35,493 nucleotides of DNA, from NCBI GenBank assembly GCA_023700925.1, contig JAMPXZ010000008.1:1-35493 (forward strand), written 5' to 3'. A program made the translations under genes and the position numbers. Shown here one piece after another: positions 8,375 to 18,571 of this stretch. Every line of letters starts with the position of its first letter. Position 1 is the first letter of the stretch. Under the pieces are notes generated by a model, which was given only the letters and a program-made list of their open reading frames with translations, was not told the origin of the DNA and did no database searches. This DNA is from Oligoflexia bacterium. Its GTDB lineage: Bacteria; Bdellovibrionota; UBA1018.

Positions 8375-8759
8375 AGACAACCGCGATCGCTTCGATCTCG
8401 ACCAGCACGTCCCGCGGGAGCCGAGCGACCTCGATCGTGGAGCGCGCCGGCGGCACTTCCTTGAAGTATGAAGCATAGACCTGATTGACCTTCGGGAAGT
8501 CGCTCATCGACTTCAGGAAGATCGTCGTCTTGACGACATCCGAGAGGCCGGCGCCGGCGGCCTGGACCACCTCACGCAGATTATCCAGCACCCGCCGGGT
8601 CTGGCCTTCAATATCCGTCACCGGCACCTGGCCGGTCACGGGATCCAGCGGGATCTGCCCCGAACAGAAGAGCAGGCCTCCGGCTTGGATCGCCTGGCTG
8701 TAAGGCCCGATCGGCTCGGGCGCGCCTTTGGTCAGGATCGCTTTCTTGTCACTCGTCAT
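8373..8759 (-). CDS. ridA: RidA family reactive intermediate/imine deaminase
   Basis: PIGPYSQAIQAGGLLFCSGQIPLDPVTG, PARSTIEVARLPRDVLVEIEAIAV motifs. Confidence 0.93.
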   Translation of the reverse strand: MTSDKKAILTKGAPEPIGPYSQAIQAGGLLFCSGQIPLDPVTGQVPVTDIEGQTRRVLDNLREVVQAAGAGLSDVVKTTIFLKSMSDFPKVNQVYASYFKEVPPARSTIEVARLPRDVLVEIEAIAVV

Positions 8760-11040
8760 GGTTCTCTCTCTCCGTTTTCTTCCTCAGTTGAATCTCCATG
8801 GCCGTGATGGCGGCCATGTTCACGATGTCGTTCACATCAGAACCCTGTTGCAGCACGAAGACCGGCTTATTCATGCCGGTCAGGATCGGCCCGATCGCCT
8901 CGGCGGCCTCGAGCCGGGCCAGAAGCTTGTAAGCGATGTTCCCCGACTGCAGATCCGGGAAGATCAGCACGTTCGCATCGCCCGGGACGCGGTTGAACGG
9001 GTAGCTTTCGCGCGAGAGGTGCGGGACCACCGCGACGTCCGCCTGCATCTCGCCATCCACGCGAAGCTCGGGAGCGCGATGCTTGATGAGCTCCGTCGCG
9101 CGGCGAACCTTGAGCGCGTGGGCATGCCGGTTCGCGCCGAAGTTCGAGAACGAGAGCATCGCCACCCGGGACTCCTCGCCGGTGAAGTTCCGCGCGAACG
9201 CCGCCGTCTGGATCGCGATATCCGCGAGCGCCTCGTCCGAAGGGTCGATAGTCACCGTCGTATCGGCGAACCACAGGACGCGCTTCTTCTGAACCATGAG
9301 GTAGATCCCGGCGAGGCGTGAGCCCGGCTTGACCCCGATAGCGTGGATCGCGGGGCGCAACGTCTCGGGGTAACTCTGCGAGATCCCGCTCAGCAGCCCG
9401 TCGGCGTGGCCGAGCTCGACCATCATCGCCCCGAAGTAGTTGCTCTGCTTGATCAGCTGGCGCGCCAGCTCCAGCGTCACGCCCTTGCGCTGGCGCCGCT
9501 CATGGAGCGCGCGGGCATAGTCCTCGCTTCGCGGATCGGTCGAAGGACGCAGGACCGAAACGCCCCGCAGCGCCTCCTGAAGCCCGAGCTCCTCGATGAG
9601 CGCACCGACCTTCGCCTCGTTGCCCAGCAGAACGGGCTCGGCGATTCCTTCCTCGCGCATCAGCTGCGCCGCGCGGAGGATCTTCTCGTTCTCGCCCTCG
9701 GGAAGGACGATCGTCGCCCGCTCCTGAGGCTCACGGACGAGGCGTTTCTTGATTCCGCGCATGACGACATAGGTGGGCCCGAGCAGACTCTCGAGCTGAT
9801 CGCGATACTGGGACAGGTCGAGCGGCCGCCGTGCGACCCCGCTCGCCATCGCGGCCTCGGCGACCGCGGGCGCCACCCAGAGGAGCACTCGCCGGTCAAA
9901 AGGCTTCGGAATGAGGTACTCCCGGCCGAACGAAAAGCGCTGTCCCCCGTACGCGCGGGAAACGCTGTCCGGCACGTCCTCGCGCGCGAGCCGTGCCAAG
10001 GCCTGCACCGCGGCCATCTTCATCTCCTCGTTGATCGCGGTGGCGCGGGTATCGAGCGCGCCCCGGAAGATGGAGGGAAAGCCGAGCACGTTATTGACCT
10101 GGTTCGGGTAATCGGAGCGTCCGGTCGCGAGGATCGCGTCGGGCCGGACCTTGAGCACCTCCTCGGGCGGCACCTCCGGATCCGGATTGGCCATCGCGAA
10201 GACGATGGGATCGGGCGCCATGGTCCGGACCATCTCGACGGTGATCCCGTCCTTCACCGAAACTCCGACGAAAGCGTCGGCGCCCTTCATCGCGTCCGCG
10301 ATCGTCCGCGCGGCGGTAGCCGCGGCGAAGCGTTCCTTGTAGGGATTCATCCCCTCCGTGCGGCCCCGGTAAATGACCCCCTTGGAGTCGCACATGAGCA
10401 GGTTCTCGCGCCGCACGCCCAGAAGGAGGTAAAGATTCGCGCACGCGATCGCGGCCGCGCCACCGCCGCAGAAAACCACGCGTACCTCACTGATGTCCTT
10501 GCCCACGATCCGCAGCGCATTGAGGAAAGCCGCCGCGCTGATCACGGCAGTGCCGTGCTGATCATCGTGAAAGACCGGGATCTTCAGCCGCTTCTTGAGC
10601 TCCTCCTCGATGGTGAAGCACTCCGGCGCCTTGATGTCCTCGAGATTGATGCCGCCGAAGGTCGGCTCGAGCATCTCGCAGGCGCGGATCACGTCCTCGG
10701 GTTTGTCGGCCCGGAGCTCGATATCGAAGACGTCGATGTCGGCGAACTTCTTGAAGAGGATGCCCTTGCCTTCCATGACCGGCTTGGCGGCGTGCGGACC
10801 GATCGCGCCGAGGCCCAGTACCGCCGTGCCGTTCGACACCACCGCCACGAGGTTGCCCTTGGCGGTATAGTCGTAGACCCGCTCTTCCTGCTCGTGAATC
10901 ATCCGACAGGGCTCGGCCACGCCGGGCGAATAAGCGAGAGATAGATCCTGCTGAGTCGCGACGGGCTTGGAGGGAACAACCTCGATCTTACCCTTACGGA
11001 CCCGCGAGTGGTACTCCAGTGACTGTTGGTAGAGGTTCAT
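8749..11040 (-). CDS. maeB: NADP-dependent malic enzyme with C-terminal phosphotransacetylase-like domain
   Basis: 763 aa. [56 protein letters not shown]-like C-terminal half ([13 protein letters not shown]...[29 protein letters not shown]). Confidence 0.95.
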   Translation of the reverse strand: MNLYQQSLEYHSRVRKGKIEVVPSKPVATQQDLSLAYSPGVAEPCRMIHEQEERVYDYTAKGNLVAVVSNGTAVLGLGAIGPHAAKPVMEGKGILFKKFADIDVFDIELRADKPEDVIRACEMLEPTFGGINLEDIKAPECFTIEEELKKRLKIPVFHDDQHGTAVISAAAFLNALRIVGKDISEVRVVFCGGGAAAIACANLYLLLGVRRENLLMCDSKGVIYRGRTEGMNPYKERFAAATAARTIADAMKGADAFVGVSVKDGITVEMVRTMAPDPIVFAMANPDPEVPPEEVLKVRPDAILATGRSDYPNQVNNVLGFPSIFRGALDTRATAINEEMKMAAVQALARLAREDVPDSVSRAYGGQRFSFGREYLIPKPFDRRVLLWVAPAVAEAAMASGVARRPLDLSQYRDQLESLLGPTYVVMRGIKKRLVREPQERATIVLPEGENEKILRAAQLMREEGIAEPVLLGNEAKVGALIEELGLQEALRGVSVLRPSTDPRSEDYARALHERRQRKGVTLELARQLIKQSNYFGAMMVELGHADGLLSGISQSYPETLRPAIHAIGVKPGSRLAGIYLMVQKKRVLWFADTTVTIDPSDEALADIAIQTAAFARNFTGEESRVAMLSFSNFGANRHAHALKVRRATELIKHRAPELRVDGEMQADVAVVPHLSRESYPFNRVPGDANVLIFPDLQSGNIAYKLLARLEAAEAIGPILTGMNKPVFVLQQGSDVNDIVNMAAITAMEIQLRKKTERENHDE

Positions 11041-11222
11041 GGTTTTCCGTATTTTGCCGGGTATCGCACCGGCGCCTCGGTTCGGTGCCCCTACGCTACA
11101 ACCCTTCCCAAACGGCGTCCAGCCGAAGGCAGAAATCCAAGAAATTTGTGGGCTGACCGCATAAGGTATGGCATCTTTTTAATGCAGCCCATTAACGCGA
11201 AAGACTAAAAGAAAGGAAGCCC

Positions 11223-12491
11223 ATGAGAGGAGTTCCTCACAGCTTGAAGTGGCTCCCGCTCGCGGTGCTTCCGTCGCTGCTCTGCCCATCCCTGACGCGC
11301 GCGGACTTCACCACCCATCACTGGGAGAATCACCGTGCCGCGCCGAAGGTGCTCCAGGCCCGGCTGGAAGCCGCGTACCTCCTTTCCGACACCAACTTCG
11401 ATCCCGACGGGTTCCGCTACTATCCGGCGACTTTCTCGAGCTATCAGAAGCTGCAGACCGACCTCGACGCGACCTATGGCTTGAGCGCGCGTCTCGCGTT
11501 ATTCGGTCGCGCCTCGTGGGCCCGCATCGAGCTCAAAAGCACCAGCCGACCCGGCAACTCCTTTGGCCTCACCGACCAGACGCTCGGCCTGAACTTCCGG
11601 GTCCATCAGGGCTCCCCTGACGGACTCATCAGCGCCATTGATCTGCAGGCGCAAGGCGACTTCCCGCTCTACGACAACCAGACAACGGATACCGAGCAGA
11701 CGCCGCGCCTCGGCGACCAAACCCTGGACGGCACCATCGGCGCCTTCGTCACCGGCAAGCTCTACCGCGGCCGGGCGGGCGAGGTCAGCCTGACGGGCGG
11801 CGGCGGTTATACCTACCGAACGCGGGACTTCTCGGCGGCCCTGCCCTGGTCGATCGAGGCCGGCTTCGAGCCGGCCGCCGGCGGCTTCGGCGGTCAGCTC
11901 GGGCTCTTCGGCGTCGCCTCGCTCTCGACGGATCCTCGCGGCGAGAGCCTGCTGACCCCCGCGGCGCTCACCAGCGTCGGCACGGGCGGAAGCTACATGT
12001 CCGACGCGATCAACCCCTCGCTCGCGACGCTCCGCGGGCGGGTGACCTACGAGACGTCAAACGGTTTCGAGTTCTTCGCCGTGGCTTCCAGCACGGTCTT
12101 CGGCCGCTCGGCGCCGGGCGGCGTGCTGTTCGCCGGCGGCGTGCAGCTCAGCTTGGGCAAGAGCTCCGCGGCCAAGGATCCGGCCCTGATGTCCCCGCGC
12201 GAGTACGGCAAATCCAATCAGGGCCTGGTGAGCTATGCCTTCGAGGCCCGCGTGCTTCGGGTCAATGATCGCCTCAGCATGATCAAGCTCGACAAGGGCA
12301 GCGCCGAGGGCGTCGCCACGGGCCAGATCTTCGACATCTTCAGGGCCCAGGCCGATCGGACCGCCGGCGAGGCGGTGGCGCGGGCGCAGGTGACGAGCGT
12401 GAAAAGTGACGAAGCGGCGCTCACGATCGTGGAGTATTTCAAGGAAGTCTGGATCGAAGAGGGCTTCATCGCGAAGCGTCCCCTTCAATAA
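11223..12491 (+). CDS. Predicted outer-membrane beta-barrel protein with C-terminal FlgT-C-like domain
   Basis: Signal peptide; alternating beta-strand pattern; C-terminal VLRVNDRLSMIKLDKGSAEGVATGQIFDIFR...GEAVARAQVTSVKSDEAALTI. Confidence 0.65.
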   Translation: MRGVPHSLKWLPLAVLPSLLCPSLTRADFTTHHWENHRAAPKVLQARLEAAYLLSDTNFDPDGFRYYPATFSSYQKLQTDLDATYGLSARLALFGRASWARIELKSTSRPGNSFGLTDQTLGLNFRVHQGSPDGLISAIDLQAQGDFPLYDNQTTDTEQTPRLGDQTLDGTIGAFVTGKLYRGRAGEVSLTGGGGYTYRTRDFSAALPWSIEAGFEPAAGGFGGQLGLFGVASLSTDPRGESLLTPAALTSVGTGGSYMSDAINPSLATLRGRVTYETSNGFEFFAVASSTVFGRSAPGGVLFAGGVQLSLGKSSAAKDPALMSPREYGKSNQGLVSYAFEARVLRVNDRLSMIKLDKGSAEGVATGQIFDIFRAQADRTAGEAVARAQVTSVKSDEAALTIVEYFKEVWIEEGFIAKRPLQ

Positions 12492-12512
12492 CGTGCAACG
12501 GAGAAAACGAAT

Positions 12513-13235
12513 ATGAGGAAACACGTGGTTTTGCTGGCAGCCGGGGCGCTCCTGGTCTCCTCTTCCGCCTTCGCGGCGAAATTCAGCAACCAGTTCGTCG
12601 AGTTCGAGCTGCCGCCCCAGTGGAAGTGCAATCTCGAGGGCGCCGAATGGGTTTGCCAGAGCGAGGATGCGAACAAGAAGCGCGATGCGATCATCGTGCT
12701 CGCCGCCAAGCTCAAGGGCGAGCAGGACAGCCTGGACCAGTACCAGGCCTACCTCAAGATGCCGAAGAACTACACGAGCGTACAGGGCAAGACCGTGACG
12801 TCCGAAGCCAAATACGCCAAGACGACGTCCTTGAACAACCATCCTTGGGTCGACTCGCTCCACATGGAATCGGAGATTCCCGGCTTCTATACGCGCTACC
12901 TCGCGACGGTCAAAGAGGACATCGGCGTCCTCGTCACCTATTCGATCAACAAGGCGAAGTACCAACAGTACGTCGACCAGTTCGAGACGATGGTGAAGAC
13001 GCTCAAGGCGTTCCGGAAACCCGGCGGAATCAACCGCCCCGCGACGGATAATCTTTTCGACATTCAAAGACCGGCTGACCCTTCCGTCGGCACCGTCTTC
13101 CCCGGCGGCATGCCGCAAGGCGGCGCGGACGCTCCGAAACCCAAGCAGGAAGAGGACATGCCTCTGCTTCTGCTCGTGATCGGCGCGGCGGTCATCGGCT
13201 TCATCATCTGGCGCAAGAGGCGGAACGCCGACTGA
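12513..13235 (+). CDS. Exported protein with C-terminal TM anchor and basic tail, unknown function
   Basis: Signal peptide MRKHVVLLAAGALLVSSSAFAA; C-terminus MPLLLLVIGAAVIGFIIWRKRRNAD; SD ggag. Confidence 0.75.
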   Translation: MRKHVVLLAAGALLVSSSAFAAKFSNQFVEFELPPQWKCNLEGAEWVCQSEDANKKRDAIIVLAAKLKGEQDSLDQYQAYLKMPKNYTSVQGKTVTSEAKYAKTTSLNNHPWVDSLHMESEIPGFYTRYLATVKEDIGVLVTYSINKAKYQQYVDQFETMVKTLKAFRKPGGINRPATDNLFDIQRPADPSVGTVFPGGMPQGGADAPKPKQEEDMPLLLLVIGAAVIGFIIWRKRRNAD

Positions 13236-13335
13236 TCCGGACGGGCGAACCTCCGGCGCCCGGGCTCGCGAAAAAGGCATAATCCTTGCCCATTCGACGA
13301 GACCCGGATTAAATGCCTGATGGAGGTTCCCAACC

Positions 13336-14985
13336 GTGCCGCTTCACCCTTTTGCTGGCAAGCCCGCTCCCAAAGAGCTCCTGATCGACGCTCCGGCGCT
13401 GATCCGCGCCTATTCCGAAAGGCAGCCCGACTGGCGTGAGCCCGGTCAACGGGTCGCTTTCGGCACCTCGGGACACCGGGGAACCTCGCTCGACGGCAGC
13501 TTCAACCGGGCGCATATCCTGGCGGTGTCGCAGGCGGTCTGCGAGTACCGCGAGAAGGAGGGAATCACCGGCCCTCTCTTCTTCGGGATCGACACGCACG
13601 CGCTCTCGCGGCCGGCGCTCGAGACGGCGCTCGAGGTCTTCGTCGCGAACCGTACCGAGGTTTACATCGATCGGGATAACGGCTTCACCCCGACGCCCGT
13701 GATCTCGCACGCCATTCTCACGCACAACCGGGCCGCGGACGCGCGCCGCCTCGCTGACGGAGTGGTCATCACCCCTTCACACAATCCGCCCCAGGATGGC
13801 GGTTTCAAATACAATCCACCCAACGGCGGCCCGGCGGGCACGGAGATCACCGGCTGGATCGAGGGACGCGCCAACGAGCTGCTGCGGGAGGAGCTGCGCG
13901 GGGTGAAATCCGTTTCGCTCGAAAAGGCCCTTCAGGCTCCGAACCTCCACCGCCACGACTTCATCACGCCGTACGTGCAGGACCTTCGCAACGTCATCGA
14001 CATGGACGCGATCCGCGACGCCGGGATCCGCATCGGCGTCGACCCGCTCGGCGGCTCGAGCTTCGCGTACTGGGAGCCGATCGCGCGCACCTACGGCCTG
14101 AAGCTCGAGGTCGTCAATCCCAGCATCGATCCGACGTTCGGCTTCATGTGCGTGGACAAGGACGGCAAGATCCGCATGGACTGCTCCTCGCCCTACGCGA
14201 TGGCGAGCCTCATCGGCCTCAAGGACCGCTACGACATCGCCTTCGGCAACGATCCGGACTCGGATCGCCACGGCATCGTGACCCCGAGCGCGGGCCTGCT
14301 CAACCCCAACCACTACCTCGCGGTCGCGATCTCCTATCTTTTCTCGAACCGCCCCGGCTGGAAGTCCTCGGCCCGCGTGGGCAAGACGCTGGTCTCCAGC
14401 GCGATGATCGATCGCGTCGCGGCGAAGCTCGGGCGGAACCTTTCGGAAGTGCCGGTGGGCTTCAAGTGGTTCGTGGACGGACTGCTCTCGGGCGACTACG
14501 GATTCGGCGGCGAAGAGAGCGCGGGGGCCTCGTTCCTGCGCAAGGACGGCACGACCTGGACCACGGACAAGGACGGGATCATCCTTTGCCTGCTCGCGGC
14601 CGAAATCACCGCTAGAACAAGCCGTGATCCCGGGCAGCATTACCGTGAGCTGACCCGCGAGTTCGGCGATCCGGTCTATGAGCGCCTGGATGCCCCGGCC
14701 GACGCGCGCAGCCGCGAGATCCTCAGGAAGCTGTCCCCGGACGACGTCAAAGCGTCGACCCTGGCCGGCGAACCGATCCTTCAGAAGCTGACCCGCGCTC
14801 CGGGCAACGGCGCCTCGATCGGCGGCCTCAAGGTGGTCGCGCGGAACGGCTGGTTCGCGGCCCGCCCCTCGGGCACGGAGAACATCTACAAGATTTACAC
14901 GGAGAGCTTCCTCGGCAAGGAGCACCTCGCGCGCATCCAGCAGGAAGCGCAGGCCATGGTGCAGGCGGTCTTCGAGCGTACGTGA
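13336..14985 (+). CDS. pgm: Phosphoglucomutase (alpha-D-glucose phosphate-specific)
   Basis: GTG start; [73 protein letters not shown]. Confidence 0.96.
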   Translation: MPLHPFAGKPAPKELLIDAPALIRAYSERQPDWREPGQRVAFGTSGHRGTSLDGSFNRAHILAVSQAVCEYREKEGITGPLFFGIDTHALSRPALETALEVFVANRTEVYIDRDNGFTPTPVISHAILTHNRAADARRLADGVVITPSHNPPQDGGFKYNPPNGGPAGTEITGWIEGRANELLREELRGVKSVSLEKALQAPNLHRHDFITPYVQDLRNVIDMDAIRDAGIRIGVDPLGGSSFAYWEPIARTYGLKLEVVNPSIDPTFGFMCVDKDGKIRMDCSSPYAMASLIGLKDRYDIAFGNDPDSDRHGIVTPSAGLLNPNHYLAVAISYLFSNRPGWKSSARVGKTLVSSAMIDRVAAKLGRNLSEVPVGFKWFVDGLLSGDYGFGGEESAGASFLRKDGTTWTTDKDGIILCLLAAEITARTSRDPGQHYRELTREFGDPVYERLDAPADARSREILRKLSPDDVKASTLAGEPILQKLTRAPGNGASIGGLKVVARNGWFAARPSGTENIYKIYTESFLGKEHLARIQQEAQAMVQAVFERT

Positions 14986-15881
14986 GGATCCATAACCGCC
15001 TTCCGCTGCTGCTTTCCTGTCTGGAGAGGTGGGAACACCCGCCGGAGCTCCGCGACTTCGACCGGCGTTACTTCCGCCCGATGGAGAAGCTCCTCGGGCC
15101 CATGCTCGGCGACTGGGGCATCGGCCGTCCCGAGGCGCTTTATCGAGAGCTTCTGAAACTCGACTGGCCCGCCTACCGCGCGCACGTTCTTCAGCTGGCT
15201 CCCGAAAAGCAGGAGAAACGCATCCTCCGTCACGTCCGCTCGGTGGAGCGCCTCTTGGGCGTGCCGCTTCGCGGGGAAATCGTGCTTTTCGGCGCCTTCG
15301 AGATGATGGACGGCTATGCCCGCTTCGATCGGGGCCGACACCGCGTCTTTCTCGGACTCGACGAAATCCCCAGCCACCCGCGCTATCTCGACGTACTGAT
15401 CACGCACGAGCTGACGCATGTGGCGCGCGAAACGCTTGCGCCGGTCTGGGAAGGCTTCGGCCCGGACTCGGGCCTCAGCCTCGAGATGACCCACGAGGAG
15501 TTCACCCAGCGCCTCCCCGTGGTCGAGCACCTGTTCAACGAAGGCTTTGCCTGCGCCGTTTCCGAGACGCTCCTCCCCGGCCTGCCCGACTGGCTGTACG
15601 TCTACCAGACGCAAGAGGCGGCTCGCCTGATCCGCCGGCACGGCGCCGCGGTGAATCGCGCCGTTCACCGCGAGCTGCGGAAACCGGACGGGGGCGACTA
15701 CGGCCGGCTCTACGATTCCTCGAATTACCGGCCGCGGCTCCCCTTGTTCTGCCACTACGTGTGGGCGAGAGCCTGGGTGAGAGCCCTCATCGCCGAACAT
15801 GGCGACGGCAAACCCGCGGCGCTCCTTCGTCGGTGCTCGCGCGAGTTTCACCCGTCGGCGCTGCGGTTCCGCCTTCCCTAG
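14982..15881 (+). CDS. Putative zinc metallopeptidase (HExxH), DUF2268-like
   Basis: [15 protein letters not shown] motif and downstream [13 protein letters not shown] glutamate; GTG start overlaps the pgm stop. Confidence 0.6.
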   Translation: MRIHNRLPLLLSCLERWEHPPELRDFDRRYFRPMEKLLGPMLGDWGIGRPEALYRELLKLDWPAYRAHVLQLAPEKQEKRILRHVRSVERLLGVPLRGEIVLFGAFEMMDGYARFDRGRHRVFLGLDEIPSHPRYLDVLITHELTHVARETLAPVWEGFGPDSGLSLEMTHEEFTQRLPVVEHLFNEGFACAVSETLLPGLPDWLYVYQTQEAARLIRRHGAAVNRAVHRELRKPDGGDYGRLYDSSNYRPRLPLFCHYVWARAWVRALIAEHGDGKPAALLRRCSREFHPSALRFRLP

Positions 15882-15890
15882 TACCGCGGC
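15878..15890. repeat. Dispersed repeat copy 2: CTAGTACCGCGGC
   Basis: Exact 13-mer shared with 4880-4892 and 25967-25979; includes the TAG stop of the upstream gene. Confidence 0.7.
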
Positions 15891-15894
15891 CGGA

Positions 15895-15923
15895 TTGCCT
15901 GAACTCCGCCTAGCAGGTATAAG
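15895..15923 (+). promoter_or_regulatory. Candidate promoter TTGCCT-N17-TATAAG, 6 nt before the ATG at 15930
   Basis: Good hexamers at 17-bp spacing; the predicted TSS would fall on or next to the start codon. Confidence 0.6.
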
Positions 15924-15929
15924 AAAAGC

Positions 15930-16682
15930 ATGATCTTCATTACGGGTGCCAGCAGCGGTATCGGTGAGGCCACGGCCCGGGCCTTCGCCTCGCGAAAAAA
16001 AAACCTCATCCTGACGGCCCGCCGTCTCGACCGCATCCAGGCCCTCGCCCGCGAGCTTTCGGCCGCGTACGGGATCGAAGCGCACGCCTTCGCCCTGGAC
16101 GTCCGGGATCGCCAGGCGGTATCGGCGCTGGTCGAGTCGCGGAAGGAGCTCTTCAGCCGGGTCACGGTCCTCGTGAACAACGCGGGCCTCGCCAAGGGAC
16201 TCGATCCTTTTCACAGCGGCGCGATCGACGACTGGGAGCTGATGATCGACACGAACCTCAAGGGGCTCGTCTATGTGAGCCGCGCGGTCCTGCCGCTCAT
16301 GGTCGCCGCCGGCCACGGCCATATCGTGCACGTCGGCTCGATCGCCGGGCACTGGAATTATCCGAAAGGCAACGTCTACTCGGCCACCAAGGCCGGCGTC
16401 CACGCGCTGACCGAGTCGATGCGCCTGGACCTTTCGGGCACCGGCCTCCGCGTGACCGAGATCGCCCCGGGCATGGTCGAGACCGAGTTCAGCGAGGTGC
16501 GCCTCGGTGACCGCGACCGCGCGAAAGCCGTGTACGCGGGCATGAAGCCGCTCAGCGCCGCGGACGTGGCCGACACGATCCTGTGGGCCGTGGAAAGGCC
16601 CGCGCACATCAACATCCAGCAGATCGTCCTGTATCCGACCGATCAGGCCTCGCCGACGGTGGTCCACCGGCGAACGCCCTGA
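15930..16682 (+). CDS. SDR family oxidoreductase (YdfG-like)
   Basis: ITGASSGIGEATA, NNAGLAKG, VGSIAG, YSATKAGVHALTESM motifs. Confidence 0.93.
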   Translation: MIFITGASSGIGEATARAFASRKKNLILTARRLDRIQALARELSAAYGIEAHAFALDVRDRQAVSALVESRKELFSRVTVLVNNAGLAKGLDPFHSGAIDDWELMIDTNLKGLVYVSRAVLPLMVAAGHGHIVHVGSIAGHWNYPKGNVYSATKAGVHALTESMRLDLSGTGLRVTEIAPGMVETEFSEVRLGDRDRAKAVYAGMKPLSAADVADTILWAVERPAHINIQQIVLYPTDQASPTVVHRRTP

Positions 16683-16717
16683 GCCCGCTGGCGCCAGGTT
16701 GCCCAGCCACCTGATGC

Positions 16718-18037
16718 CTAGCGCGTCAGCATGGCCATGCCGAGCTTCTTCCGCAGCTCGCGCGGGGGCTTGGGCCCGAGCGCGAGAATACAGCGGCGCC
16801 CGTCACGCAGGAGCTTGCGCGCCACGCGCCGGATATCCCGGGGAGTGACGGCGTCGATCTGCTCGCAGACCTCTTCCGGCGAAACATAGCGCCCGAGAAA
16901 GAGCTCGTTGCGCGCGATGCTCGACATCCGCGACTCGGAGCTGTCGGACGAGAGCAGGATCGTTCCCTTGAGGTTATCCTTGACGACCTCGAGCTCCTCG
17001 GGCGTGAGGAGCTGCTTCTTGAGCTTCTCCACGCACTCCTCGATGAGCCGCAGGCACAGCGGCACCTGCTTGAGCCCCGTCGCGGCGTAGATCGAGAAGA
17101 TCCCCGAGTCGATGTGCGGGGAGAGATTCGAGTAAACGGTGTAGGCCAGCCCGTTCTTCTCGCGGATCTCCTGGAAAAGGGAGGAGCTCATCCCGCCCCC
17201 CAGATGAACGTTGAGCAGAAAGGCGGCAAAACGGTCGCGCGAGGAGTAGTTCGGGCCCTCGACGCCCCAGACGAGGTGCACCTGTTCGGTCGGCCGGACC
17301 ATCCACCAGCGTCCCTGATGAAGCTCGGGGGCGGGGACGAAGCCGAGTCCGTGCCGCGTGCCCTTGCGCGCCTCGCGCCCGGGCCAGGAGCCGCGCGTGA
17401 GGCGTCCGAGTTTTTTGAGCACCGCCTGATGGGTCACGTTGCCGGCGACCGAGATGATGATCTGATCGGGGCGGTAATGCCGGCGGAAGAACCGGAGCAT
17501 ATCCGCGCGGCTCATGCGGCGCACGCTGGTCTCGCTTCCCAGGATCGAGCAGCCGAGGCCATGGCGACCGTAGACCTTTTCAAAAAAGACGTCGTGCACG
17601 AGCTCCTCGGGCGACTCCTCGACCATGGAGATCTCCTGGAGAATCACCTTGCGCTCGCGCTCCAGCTCCGCGGCTTCGAAGTTCGAGTTCAGCACCACGT
17701 CGCTGAGGATCTCCATGCCGAGTCCCACGTCCCGGTCGAGCAGCGTGATGTGAAAGCACGTGTACTCGCGCGCCGTGAAGGCGTTGAAGTCGCCCCCGAC
17801 CTGATCCACCTCGCGCGCGATCTCGAGCGCCGAACGGCTCTCGGTCCCCTTAAACAGCATGTGCTCGAGGAAGTGCGAGACTCCCGCCTCGCGCCGCTCC
17901 TCGTGGCGGGCTCCGGCCTTCACCCAGAAGCCGATGGCGAGGCTGCGGAACTCGGGGAGCCGCTCCGTGAGAAGGGTCAGCCCATTTTTGAAAACCGTCT
18001 TGCGAAACCGGGGTTTCTTGCTGCGTCGTGCGGCCAT
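16718..18037 (-). CDS. M16 family zinc peptidase (processing peptidase-like)
   Basis: HFLEHMLFKGT inverted zinc motif; ENLKGTILLSSDSSESRM-type C-terminal region. Start chosen at MAARRSKKP (18037); the ORF track extends to 18058. Confidence 0.93.
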   Translation of the reverse strand: MAARRSKKPRFRKTVFKNGLTLLTERLPEFRSLAIGFWVKAGARHEERREAGVSHFLEHMLFKGTESRSALEIAREVDQVGGDFNAFTAREYTCFHITLLDRDVGLGMEILSDVVLNSNFEAAELERERKVILQEISMVEESPEELVHDVFFEKVYGRHGLGCSILGSETSVRRMSRADMLRFFRRHYRPDQIIISVAGNVTHQAVLKKLGRLTRGSWPGREARKGTRHGLGFVPAPELHQGRWWMVRPTEQVHLVWGVEGPNYSSRDRFAAFLLNVHLGGGMSSSLFQEIREKNGLAYTVYSNLSPHIDSGIFSIYAATGLKQVPLCLRLIEECVEKLKKQLLTPEELEVVKDNLKGTILLSSDSSESRMSSIARNELFLGRYVSPEEVCEQIDAVTPRDIRRVARKLLRDGRRCILALGPKPPRELRKKLGMAMLTR

Positions 18038-18106
18038 TACCCTAAGGTTAGCCCCCACGGGCCTAGCTGTCGATAGCGGCGGAGGAAAAGACCTTCCTGC
18101 CCCCGG

Positions 18107-18571
18107 TCAACGGAACTTGGCGTCCAGCACGATCGGAGCGATTTCGCGGGCCTCGGGCCGCGCGATTTTCCACGAGCCCCCCGTCTTCTTGAGCTGGAAA
18201 GTGACGACGCGCTCCTCCGGATGCACCGGCATGCGCGTTCCATGAATATCGCCCAGCGCCACCAGGAGATAGCGCACCTGGACTCTCGCCTCGCCGGCCG
18301 CGACCTCGGGCGGCAGGACCTCGTACTTCGACGCGATGAAGAAGGTGTCCTGCTGCGGCGGGTCCTCCCAGAGCGTGAACGCGCGGCGCTCGGCATCGAG
18401 CATTCCGGACCAGATGAAGCCGGAGGCGTCGCGAGAGCAGTAATACGCCACGACCTCCTCGGGCCGGGTGAAGGTGTTTTTCACGCGGAGCCGCTCATGC
18501 ATGAGCGGCTCTCCGAGCACGACGCCACCGAGGAGGAATCCCGCCACGAGCAGGGGCAAAAGCTTTCTCAT
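18107..18571 (-). CDS. Exported hypothetical protein
   Basis: Signal peptide MRKLLPLLVAGFLLGGVVLG; 4-bp overlap with the upstream gene (ATGA). Confidence 0.65.
   Translation of the reverse strand: MRKLLPLLVAGFLLGGVVLGEPLMHERLRVKNTFTRPEEVVAYYCSRDASGFIWSGMLDAERRAFTLWEDPPQQDTFFIASKYEVLPPEVAAGEARVQVRYLLVALGDIHGTRMPVHPEERVVTFQLKKTGGSWKIARPEAREIAPIVLDAKFR
18488..18511. repeat. 24-bp perfect palindrome GAGCCGCTCATGCATGAGCGGCTC
   Basis: Read directly; the sequence equals its own reverse complement. Confidence 0.9.

Noticed and set aside
9343-10944. 533-aa plus-strand ORF antisense to maeB
   Set aside because: maeB motifs are unambiguous on the minus strand; this is a GC-driven frame.
13140-13235. 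LPXTG/PEP-CTERM-type sorting signal at the end of the 12513 protein
   Set aside because: TM plus basic tail is present but no recognised sorting motif precedes it; treated as a simple C-terminal anchor.
14895-16667. 590-aa minus-strand ORF
   Set aside because: Shadow ORF opposite pgm end, metallopeptidase and SDR genes with clear motifs on the + strand.
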